Assembly (NCBI RefSeq): GCF_000349325.1
Contig: NC_020504.1
Coordinates: 5,180,053-5,244,052, forward strand
Reading direction: 5' to 3'
Source of the DNA: Streptomyces davaonensis JCM 4913
GTDB lineage: Bacteria; Actinomycetota; Actinomycetes; Streptomycetales; Streptomycetaceae
Length of the DNA stretch: 64,000 nucleotides
Part shown: piece by piece, positions 1 through 6,723 of the stretch
How the letters are laid out: every line of letters starts with the position of its first letter
How positions within the stretch are numbered: the first letter of the stretch is position 1
Position numbers and translations under genes: made by a program
The notes under the pieces: generated by a model
What the model was told of the DNA's origin: nothing
Databases searched by the model: none
Seen by the model: only the letters and a program-made list of their open reading frames with translations

Positions 1-366
1 GAGAACGCCTGCCCCATCGCGCCCGTGGTCGACATCGTCTTCAGCCGCTGGACGACCCCGATCCTGTGGGCCCTTCACGAACACGGCAGGCAGCGCTTCG
101 TCGAACTGGAGCGCCGGATCGCCACGATCACGCCCAAGGTGCTCACGCAGCGGCTGCGGCAGTTGGAGCGGGACGGCCTGGTCATCCGCACCTACTACCC
201 CGAGGTTCCCCCGCGCGTGGAGTACGAGATCAGCGAACTGGGCCGCAGCCTGGCCCCGCTCTTCGCCTCCCTGTCCGAGTGGTCGGTGAATCTGGGCCAC
301 GTGGAGCGGGCTCGGTCGGCCTACGACGCGCGCGAGGAGGAGCGGGATCGTGCCCGGCGGCGCTGA
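1..366 (+). CDS. HxlR-family winged-helix transcriptional regulator (5' end missing)
   Basis: The gene enters the window already open; 121 codons are visible. The protein reads ENACPIAPVVDIVFSRWT near its start, which matches the conserved opening of HxlR regulators, including the Cys (visible codon 4) that in several family members is the redox or electrophile sensor. The winged helix follows (LERRIATITPKVLTQRLRQL for the recognition part, then the GLVIRTYYPEVPPRVEYEI wing) and an amphipathic C-terminal dimerisation helix. HxlR proteins usually repress a neighbouring reductase or exporter; its target would lie to the left, outside the window. The last 17 bases overlap the GTG start of the next gene. 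The family assignment is firm; the ligand is unknown. Confidence 0.9.
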   Translation, partial: ENACPIAPVVDIVFSRWTTPILWALHEHGRQRFVELERRIATITPKVLTQRLRQLERDGLVIRTYYPEVPPRVEYEISELGRSLAPLFASLSEWSVNLGHVERARSAYDAREEERDRARRR

Positions 367-1085
367 ACTGCTGGTGCGCCGCCGGTGCCGGTGATGTCGC
401 CGAGGTGGAGCGGCTGTTGGCGGCGGGGGTGCCGGTGGATGGGCATGGGTGCGGGGTGGCCGTCGAGCCCCGTACCGCGCTGGAACAGGCGGTGCGGAAG
501 GACCGCGCGGGTGTGGTGCGTGTTCTGGCGGCGGCCGGGGCGGACCTGGGGCAGCGGGTGGGTGACCACGGCGAGACGTCGCCCCTGTGTCTGGCGGCGA
601 TGCTCGGCCGTACGACGGTGGCCGAGGCCCTTCTCGACAGCGGCGCGGATCCCGACGGCCGGGACCGAATACGCCAACTCCCGCTGATCCTCGCGGCCAC
701 GTCCACCTGGCAGGGCTACCCACGCACGGTCGGCCTGCTCCTCCGCCACGGCGCCGACATCGAGGGAACCATGCGGAGCCTCACGGCGCTGGAATGGGCG
801 GCGGGATTCGGGCAGGCGCCCATGGTGCGCCTGTTGCTCGACCGCGGTGCGAGCGCGGTGGACGGGGCGTTGGCGCGGGCGCGGGCGAGTGGTCTTGGGC
901 GGCGGTTTCCGGAGCGGCGAGGGGTGTACGGCAGGGTGGCGTCCGTACTGGAAGAGGCGGCCGACGGCCGGATCACCTCTCAGCCGTCCCCATCCCGCCC
1001 CCGAAGCTCATCGATGTACTCCTGCGCCATCCCGCCCGCCCGGGTGAACCAGTCGGTCAGTACGGCGATCTCGTCGGGGGAGTAG
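350..1085 (+). pseudogene. Ankyrin-repeat protein with a frameshift just after its start
   Basis: About 225 residues of ankyrin repeats are readable from about 378 (motifs GDVAEVERLLAAGVPVDG, TTVAEALLDSGADPDGRD, MVRLLLDRGAS). The only well-placed start is GTG at 350, preceded by GAGGAGG at 334-340, but it is in another frame and meets a stop at 392. Reading MPGGAELLV from that start and skipping one base at about 374-377 joins it exactly to AAGAGDVAEVERLL, the expected first helix. A one-base insertion or sequencing error is therefore likely. Otherwise translation would have to begin at GTG 405, losing the first helix. The reading frame runs on to 1085, overlapping the convergent MarR gene by 106 bases. 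Ankyrin repeats bind proteins; the partner is unknown. Confidence 0.6.
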
Positions 1086-1465
1086 TCGGCGAAGAGCTTC
1101 GTCAGGCGGCCGTAGTAGGGCCCGTACAGCTCCACCACGCGCGTGATCGCGTCCGGGACCGCGGCGACGCGGACGCGGCGGCGGTCGGCCGGGTCGGGGA
1201 CGCGGGTGATGTAGCCGCCGCGCTCAAGTCGGTTGAGGATGCCGGTCATTGCGCCGGAGGTGACATGGGCGTGCTCGGCGAGATCGCCCGCGGTGAGCAG
1301 GTTCTCGCCCGCCTTCAGTACACAGCCGAAACAGAGCAGGTCGGTGATGTTCAGGCCCAGCCGCTGGGCCATTTCCTGCTGGCCGAGCAGGTGGGCCGCG
1401 ATGAGGGAGTCCATCGCCTCCAGCGCCTGGGCGGGGGTGGCGTTGGGGCGCGGCTTGGCTTGCAT
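980..1465 (-). CDS. MarR-family transcriptional regulator
   Basis: The 161-residue protein has the MarR layout: a dimerisation helix at the N-terminus, a winged helix around residues 55-110 (LTAGDLAEHAHVTSGAMTGI for the HTH, then LERGGYITRVPDPADRRRVR for the wing, the most diagnostic MarR segment), and C-terminal helices. Such proteins repress their own promoter and a neighbour, and let go on binding a small phenolic ligand or on oxidation. The divergent gene at 1553 shares an AT-rich 80-base promoter region that contains short palindromes, so it is a candidate target. The 3' end overlaps the ankyrin reading frame tail to tail. The family is clear; the ligand and target are not. Confidence 0.9.
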   Translation of the reverse strand: MQAKPRPNATPAQALEAMDSLIAAHLLGQQEMAQRLGLNITDLLCFGCVLKAGENLLTAGDLAEHAHVTSGAMTGILNRLERGGYITRVPDPADRRRVRVAAVPDAITRVVELYGPYYGRLTKLFADYSPDEIAVLTDWFTRAGGMAQEYIDELRGRDGDG

Positions 1466-1473
1466 CTTCCTGA

Positions 1474-1521
1474 TTACCTTAGCTCGTGAGAGATTTCTGC
1501 GCTAAATTTCTTAGGAGGTAA
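1474..1521. promoter_or_regulatory. Divergent promoter region with candidate MarR operator
   Basis: This AT-rich gap between marR (leftward) and the small membrane-protein gene (rightward) holds the palindrome CTAA-atttc-TTAG at 1502-1514. It also holds a wider inverted pair, TTACCT (1474-1479) and AGGTAA (1516-1521). Both are of the kind MarR dimers bind. The assignment is inference from position and symmetry only. Confidence 0.4.
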
Positions 1522-1552
1522 GAGATTCTCGTCCGGACGGGGAGGCATGCTC

Positions 1553-1945
1553 GTGAGCGCACACCAGTATGACGAGGGGCACACGGTCGCGGGGTGGACC
1601 GGTTTCGGCATAGCGACGGTCGGGGCGACCGTGCTGGGACTGGGGGTGTGCCTGGTGTCCGTGCCGGCCATCGCGGGCGGCCTCGCGATCTGTGCGGTGG
1701 CCCTGCTGACCACCTGGGCCCTGCACCTCCAGGGCTGGGGCAAGCCTCCGGGCCGCCGTCCCCGGGAGGAGTGGCCCATGCGGGCCCGCGACCCACAGGC
1801 CCGCGCGGGGCACCTGGACTGCCTTGGATGCCGGCTGGCCGGACGGGGGCGGCGGGCGGTGATCCTCGAGGTCCCGGTCGAGGTTGAGGCCGAGGTCGAG
1901 GCCGTGTCCGGCGGTGATTCGGTACGGCTGTCACCCGTCGAGTGA
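1553..1945 (+). CDS. Small HGxxPAAW-like membrane protein
   Basis: A 130-residue protein with the segment DEGHTVAGWTG near the N-terminus, a variant of the HGxxPAAW signature of small actinobacterial membrane proteins. Two hydrophobic helices follow (about residues 18-38 and 41-60), then a basic stretch and a polar tail rich in Val and Glu. I chose GTG 1553 over ATG 1547 because the GGGGAGG just upstream (about 1539-1545) is 7 bases from 1553 but would touch 1547. It is divergent from the MarR gene and may be controlled by it. The tail after about residue 75 (Arg-rich, CLGCRL) is longer than in most relatives. Function unknown. Confidence 0.65.
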   Translation: MSAHQYDEGHTVAGWTGFGIATVGATVLGLGVCLVSVPAIAGGLAICAVALLTTWALHLQGWGKPPGRRPREEWPMRARDPQARAGHLDCLGCRLAGRGRRAVILEVPVEVEAEVEAVSGGDSVRLSPVE

Positions 1946-2003
1946 GCCCGAACTGGGCCGCCATCCTGGGGCGTTGTCAGTGCCTCCCCCTACCCTCGAC
2001 GTG

Positions 2004-2879
2004 ATGGCACAGGCATGGATGTGTTCGGGGCTGCGTTGGGCGGCGAGTGGGCCCGTGTTGGGGTGGGGCGGGGGGCGGCGTACTGAGCTGACCTGGGGTA
2101 AGCGGGTGGCCTTCAGGGTTGTGGATGGGGGTGTGCGGACCTGCGTGGGGGCCCGGGGGCATGTCTGTCCGGTGCGGGCCGTTGTGGCGGGGCGCAGTCG
2201 CGGGGCGCGGTGTGAGGAGTGTGGTCGGCTGGATCGGGCGCACTCCGTTGCAGCGGACACTCTCGCCGACGATCCGCGGCCGTACCGCGTCTATCTGGCC
2301 TGGTTCGGGCCCGGCATGCTCAAGGTCGGGATCACCGCCGAGGAGCGGGGGGCCGCGCGGCTTCTGGAGCAGGGCGCCGTCTGTTTCAGCTGGCTCGGTA
2401 CCGGGCCCCTCATGGCGGCCCGGCGCACCGAGGAACTGCTCCGTGCCGCGCTCCGGGTGCCGGACCGGATTCCGTACGCCGACAAGCGAGCCGTGCGTTC
2501 GGCGCTTCCCGGGACCGAGGCCGAGCGAGCCGAAGAGGTCGAGCGACTGCATGCCCAGGCGCGGGCGCTCACCGGCTGGCCCGAGTCGCTGACCCCCGCC
2601 CCCTGCCACCCCGTCGATCACGTCCACGCCTTCGGGCTCGCCGATCTCCCGGACCCCGTCGGTGAGGTGACCGAGCTGGTCGCGGGCGGCGCCATTGCGG
2701 GAAGCCTCGTCGCCGCGGCCGGACCGGATCTGCATCTGTCGACCGCCACCGGAGTCGTCGTCCTCGACACGAGGCTGATGAGAGGGTGGGAATTGCTGGC
2801 TGCGGCTGACACAGCCGAACCGACCCTGCCGATACGGCCGTTCAAGTCCGCGGCGGCCAACCAGGACGGACTGTTCTGA
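2004..2879 (+). CDS. DUF2797 family protein
   Basis: A 291-residue protein of the DUF2797 family, common in Streptomyces. Visible landmarks are the N-terminal CSGLRWAASGPVLGW, a zinc-ribbon-like block with Cys spaced as CVGARGHVC and CEECGR, and the strongly conserved YLAWFGPGMLKVGIT segment, which resembles a GIY-YIG-like nuclease core (inference). A helical C-terminal part follows. ATG 2004 is used; GTG 2001 directly before it is equally possible. It stands alone, 58 bases after the previous gene and 111 bases before the two-component operon. No enzymatic activity is established for the family that I know of. Confidence 0.75.
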   Translation: MAQAWMCSGLRWAASGPVLGWGGGRRTELTWGKRVAFRVVDGGVRTCVGARGHVCPVRAVVAGRSRGARCEECGRLDRAHSVAADTLADDPRPYRVYLAWFGPGMLKVGITAEERGAARLLEQGAVCFSWLGTGPLMAARRTEELLRAALRVPDRIPYADKRAVRSALPGTEAERAEEVERLHAQARALTGWPESLTPAPCHPVDHVHAFGLADLPDPVGEVTELVAGGAIAGSLVAAAGPDLHLSTATGVVVLDTRLMRGWELLAAADTAEPTLPIRPFKSAAANQDGLF

Positions 2880-2927
2880 GCGCAGGCACCCCCGGACCCA
2901 GGTATTCCCTGAGAGCCTCCTGTGCGT

Positions 2928-2969
2928 TTCTCAGAGAAATCACAGGTTGCAGAAAGCGTGTTCTCAGAG
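2928..2969 (+). promoter_or_regulatory. Direct repeats upstream of the two-component/glycosyltransferase operon
   Basis: TTCTCAGAG occurs at 2928-2936 and again at 2961-2969, 33 bases apart (about three helical turns), 22-63 bases before the response-regulator start. OmpR-type regulators bind direct repeats on one face of the helix, so this is a candidate autoregulatory site. No footprint evidence is available here. Confidence 0.45.
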
Positions 2970-2990
2970 GACGCCGACAGGGTGTTCAAC

Positions 2991-3731
2991 ATGACCACGA
3001 CCTCGCCCCAGGGGCGCACCGAACTGCTGAGGCCGGACGGGAGCCCCGTCCGAGTGCTTGTGGTGGACGACGAGCTGTCGATCACCGAGCTGCTGTCCAT
3101 GGCTCTGCGATACGAAGGCTGGCAGATCCGGAGCGCCGGAGACGGCACGGGTGCCGTTCAGACCGCGCGTGAGTTCCGGCCCGACGCCGTCGTGCTGGAC
3201 ATGATGCTGCCCGACATGGACGGGCTGACCGTCCTCGGGCGACTGCGGCGCGAACTGCCGGATGTTCCCGTGCTGTTCCTCACCGCCAAGGACGCCGTCG
3301 AGGACCGTATCGCCGGGCTCACCGCCGGTGGTGACGACTACGTCACCAAGCCGTTCAGCCTCGAAGAGGTCGTCGCCCGGCTGCGCGGGCTCATCCGCCG
3401 TTCCGGTGCCGCCGACCGCCGCTCCGACTCGGTGCTCGTCGTCGGCGACCTCACCCTCGACGAGGACAGTCACGAGGTCAGCCGGGCCGGTGACAACATC
3501 CACCTCACCGCCACCGAGTTCGAGCTGCTGCGCTTCCTCATGCGCAACCCGCGGCGCGTGCTCAGCAAGGCGCAGATCCTCGACCGGGTCTGGTCCTACG
3601 ACTTCGGCGGTCAGGCCAATGTCGTGGAGCTCTACATCTCCTACCTGCGGCGGAAGATCGACGCCGGACGGGAGCCGATGATCCACACCCGGCGCGGCGC
3701 CGGGTATCTCATCAAGCCCGCGGCCTCGTGA
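2991..3731 (+). CDS. OmpR-family response regulator
   Basis: 246 residues. The receiver domain (about 25-140) shows the acidic pocket VVDDE, the phospho-acceptor Asp in VVLDMMLPDMDG (near residue 70), the switch Thr in FLTAKD and the Lys in VTKPFS. A winged-helix OmpR effector domain follows (TATEFELLRFLMRNPRRVLS, then ANVVELYISYLRRKID and the HTRRGAGYLI wing). It is the first gene of a four-gene unit and overlaps the kinase gene by four bases (GTGA), so the two are translationally coupled. ATG 2991 is preferred over GTG 2982 because the MTTTSPQGRTELLRPDG opening resembles relatives. Because glycosyltransferase genes follow directly, it probably controls a cell-envelope glycosylation function. 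Confidence 0.93.
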   Translation: MTTTSPQGRTELLRPDGSPVRVLVVDDELSITELLSMALRYEGWQIRSAGDGTGAVQTAREFRPDAVVLDMMLPDMDGLTVLGRLRRELPDVPVLFLTAKDAVEDRIAGLTAGGDDYVTKPFSLEEVVARLRGLIRRSGAADRRSDSVLVVGDLTLDEDSHEVSRAGDNIHLTATEFELLRFLMRNPRRVLSKAQILDRVWSYDFGGQANVVELYISYLRRKIDAGREPMIHTRRGAGYLIKPAAS

Positions 3732-5344
3732 CCGGGCGACGACGGACGCGTCCGCAGAAGAGGCGAGCGGGCCAGCCGCGCACCCTGCGGACGCGGCTCG
3801 TCGTCGCCTCCGTGGTGCTGATCGCGGTGGTCTGCGCGGTGATCGGCACGGCGACCACGCTGGCGCTGCGCTCCCACCTCTACGACCAGCTCGACGAACG
3901 GCTCACCGAGGTCGTCGGACGAGCCGCCGGCTTCGGCGGGCCTCCCGGCAGCGACCCCGCCAAGGGGAATGCGGTCGACAAGGCCAGCGGCTTCAGCATC
4001 GACCGGCTGGTCACCAGCGGCCCCCAGCCGGAGGGCACGGTCGTCGCCGAGGTGCACAACGGCTCCATCACGGCCGCCAAGGTCGGTGAGAAGGACGAGA
4101 GCAGCACCGACATCAGCGGGATGAAGGCCAAGGACCTCACCGAGGACCAGATCCGGGCGCTCAACTCCGTGGCCCAGGACGACGAGAAGCACACCGTGGA
4201 CCTCGGCGGCGGCCTCGGCGAGTACCGGGTCGAGTACAAGACCGGCGTCAACGGCAGCTTCTACGTCGCCATCCCCACCGAGGAAGTCAGCAGCACCCTC
4301 AGCACCCTGATCCTCATCGAGATCAGTGTCACCGCCGCAGGGCTCATCGCCGCCTCCCTCGCCGGGACGGTCATTGTCGGCGTAGCCACCCGCCCCCTGC
4401 GCAAGGTCGCCGCGACCGCCACCCGTGTCTCCGAACTCCCGCTCCACACCGGCGAGGTCAACCTCAACGAGCGCGTCCCCGAGTCCGAGTGCGATCCGCA
4501 CACCGAGGTCGGCCGGGTCGGCGCCGCCCTCAACCGGATGCTGGACCACGTCCACAGCGCCCTGCACTCCCGCCAGCAGAGCGAGACGCGGGTACGGCAG
4601 TTCGTGGCCGACGCCAGCCATGAGCTGAGAACCCCGCTGGCGTCGATCAGCGGCTACGCCGAACTGACCCGGCGCGGCCGGGAGGACGTCGGCCCCGACA
4701 CCCGGCACGCCCTCGGCCGGATCGAGTCCGAGGCGGGCCGGATGACCCTCCTCGTGGAGGATCTGCTGCTGTTGGCGAGGCTGGACGCGGGTCGCCCGCT
4801 CCAGTTCGAGCAGACCGACCTCGTCCCGCTCGTCGTGGACACCATCAGCGACGCCCGCGCGGCCGGCCGGGACCACAACTGGCGCCTCGACCTGCCCGAC
4901 GAACCGGCGCCGATCAGCGCTGACGCGGCCCGGCTACAGCAGGTCCTGGTCAATCTGCTGGCCAACGCCCGCACCCACACACCGCCCGGTACGACGGTCA
5001 CCGCGCGCGTACTGCGGCGCGGTCCGTGGCTGTGCGTGGACGTCGAGGACGACGGCCAGGGCATCCCGGCCGATCTGCTGCCGCATGTCTTCGAGCGGTT
5101 CGCGCGCGGCGACTCCTCACGTTCCCGCGCCTCCGGCTCGACCGGCCTCGGCCTCGCCATCGTGCAGGCCGTCGCGACCGCGCACGGTGGCGCCGTGACC
5201 GTGGACAGCGTGCCCGGACGGACCGTCTTCACGGTCCATCTGCCCGCGCTCGCCCCCGCCCCCGTGCCCGCGCCGGAAACGAATTGGCAATCGCACTCAC
5301 AGGCACAGCACAGCGCCACCACACGGGTGCAACAGGGCACTTGA
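3728..5344 (+). CDS. Membrane sensor histidine kinase
   Basis: 538 residues. A basic N-terminus leads into membrane helix 1 (about 22-45), an extracytoplasmic sensor domain (about 46-190), membrane helix 2 (LILIEISVTAAGLIAASLAG) and a HAMP linker. The HisKA phospho-acceptor is in FVADASHELRTPLASISG (His near residue 299). The ATPase domain has the N box VLVNLLANARTHTP, G1 VEDDGQGIP and G2 GSTGLGLAI. It starts at GTG 3728, overlapping the regulator stop. The C-terminal tail is polar and Gln/His-rich. It is the cognate partner of the upstream regulator; the signal is unknown. Its stop codon forms the base of a hairpin leading into the next gene. Confidence 0.93.
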   Translation: MTGRRRTRPQKRRAGQPRTLRTRLVVASVVLIAVVCAVIGTATTLALRSHLYDQLDERLTEVVGRAAGFGGPPGSDPAKGNAVDKASGFSIDRLVTSGPQPEGTVVAEVHNGSITAAKVGEKDESSTDISGMKAKDLTEDQIRALNSVAQDDEKHTVDLGGGLGEYRVEYKTGVNGSFYVAIPTEEVSSTLSTLILIEISVTAAGLIAASLAGTVIVGVATRPLRKVAATATRVSELPLHTGEVNLNERVPESECDPHTEVGRVGAALNRMLDHVHSALHSRQQSETRVRQFVADASHELRTPLASISGYAELTRRGREDVGPDTRHALGRIESEAGRMTLLVEDLLLLARLDAGRPLQFEQTDLVPLVVDTISDARAAGRDHNWRLDLPDEPAPISADAARLQQVLVNLLANARTHTPPGTTVTARVLRRGPWLCVDVEDDGQGIPADLLPHVFERFARGDSSRSRASGSTGLGLAIVQAVATAHGGAVTVDSVPGRTVFTVHLPALAPAPVPAPETNWQSHSQAQHSATTRVQQGT

Positions 5345-5377
5345 GAAGAGTCGGTTCCATGCGAACCGACTCTTCTC
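5343..5377 (+). promoter_or_regulatory. Perfect 15-bp hairpin with the glycosyltransferase ATG in its loop
   Basis: Arms GAGAAGAGTCGGTTC (5343-5357) and its exact complement (5363-5377) enclose the five-base loop catgc, whose middle three bases are the start codon. The left arm contains the only purine-rich ribosome-binding candidate (GAGAAGAG) and begins inside the kinase stop codon. It could hide the initiation region until upstream ribosomes melt it, or act as an attenuator. Confidence 0.75.
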
Positions 5378-6723
5378 CCGGCACTCTGCCGGCGCGGGAG
5401 CACGTCCCGGCCACAGACGCCGGTACGCCTGTCCTGGACGTAGTGATCCCCGTCTACAACGAGGAGAAGGACCTCCAGCCGTGTGTGCTGAGACTGCACG
5501 AGCACCTCAAACGCACCTTCCCGTACGCGTTCCGCATCACGATCGCGGACAACGCCTCCACGGACACCACCCCGCGGGTGGCGGCACGGCTGGCGGCACA
5601 GCTCGCCGAGGTCCGTAGCTTCCGGCTGGAGCAGAAGGGCCGCGGGCGTGCCCTGCGCACCGTGTGGTCCGCCTCGGACGCCCCGGTCCTCGCCTACATG
5701 GACGTCGACCTGTCCACCGACCTCAACGCCCTGCTGCCACTGGTCGCGCCGCTGATCTCGGGCCACTCCGACCTGGCGATCGGCTCCCGGCTCGCCCGCT
5801 CCTCCCGCGTCGTCCGCGGCCCCAAGCGGGAGTTCATCAGCCGCTCGTACAACCTCATCCTGCGCGGCTCGCTCCAGGCCCGCTTCACCGACGCACAGTG
5901 CGGCTTCAAGGCGATCCGCCGGGACGTGGCCCAGGTGCTGCTGCCGCTGGTGGAGGACACCGGATGGTTCTTCGACACCGAGATGCTGGTGGTTGCCGAG
6001 CGCGCGGGGCTGCGCATCCACGAGGTGCCGGTCGACTGGGTCGACGACCCGGACTCCACCGTGCACATCGTGAAGACGGCGACCGACGACCTCAGGGGCG
6101 TGTGGCGGGTCGGCAAGGCCCTGGCCACCGGTTCGCTGCCGCTGGACCGCCTCGCCCGGCCCTTCGGCGACGATCCGCGCGACCGCGAGATCAAGGACGT
6201 ACCGACCGGGCTTGCCCGCCAGCTCGTCGGCTTCTGTGTGGTCGGCGCCCTGTCGACCCTGTTCTATCTGCTGCTCTACAGCGGCTTCCGCCAGTTCACC
6301 GGCTCGCAGGTGGCCAACGCGCTCGCCCTGCTGGTCTCGGCGGTCGCCAACACCGCCGCCAACCGGCGCCTCACCTTCGGCGTGCGGGGCCGCGGCGGGG
6401 CGGTCCGACACCAGGCGCAGGGCCTGGTCGTGTTCGGCATCGGCCTCGCCCTGACCAGCGGCTCGCTGGCTGCCCTGGGCGCGGCCACCGCCGAGCCCGC
6501 GCACTCCACCGAACTGGCGGTCCTGATCGCCGCCAACCTCGCCGCGACCGTGCTGCGCTTCCTGCTCTTCCGGGTGTGGGTCTTCCCGGACCGACGCGAG
6601 GACCGCGTGGAGACGGCCGCCCCGGCACCCATTCCTACGTACACCGACCACTCCTGGAGGGACGCCACCATGCGGCTTCAGCCGGTGCGCACCTCCGACA
6701 CCGATCGGGGGGACCACCGATGA
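5359..6723 (+). CDS. GT2 dolichyl-phosphate-type glycosyltransferase fused to a GtrA-like membrane domain
   Basis: 454 residues. The GT-A fold occupies about residues 25-250 (LDVVIPVYNEEKDL, nucleotide-binding and DADNAST-like IADNASTDTT, metal-site YMDVDLSTDLNALLPL, and the DAQCGFKAIR and WFFDTEML segments typical of polyprenyl-phosphate mannose/glucose synthases). A GtrA-type domain with four hydrophobic helices follows (LVGFCVVGALSTLFYLLLYS, the ANRRLTFG motif, and two more). It probably loads a sugar onto a polyprenyl phosphate and helps move it across the membrane for the downstream GT39 enzyme. The start at ATG 5359 lies in a hairpin loop; TTG 5341 is the only nearby alternative. It overlaps the next gene by four bases (ATGA). 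Confidence 0.9.
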   Translation: MRTDSSPGTLPAREHVPATDAGTPVLDVVIPVYNEEKDLQPCVLRLHEHLKRTFPYAFRITIADNASTDTTPRVAARLAAQLAEVRSFRLEQKGRGRALRTVWSASDAPVLAYMDVDLSTDLNALLPLVAPLISGHSDLAIGSRLARSSRVVRGPKREFISRSYNLILRGSLQARFTDAQCGFKAIRRDVAQVLLPLVEDTGWFFDTEMLVVAERAGLRIHEVPVDWVDDPDSTVHIVKTATDDLRGVWRVGKALATGSLPLDRLARPFGDDPRDREIKDVPTGLARQLVGFCVVGALSTLFYLLLYSGFRQFTGSQVANALALLVSAVANTAANRRLTFGVRGRGGAVRHQAQGLVVFGIGLALTSGSLAALGAATAEPAHSTELAVLIAANLAATVLRFLLFRVWVFPDRREDRVETAAPAPIPTYTDHSWRDATMRLQPVRTSDTDRGDHR

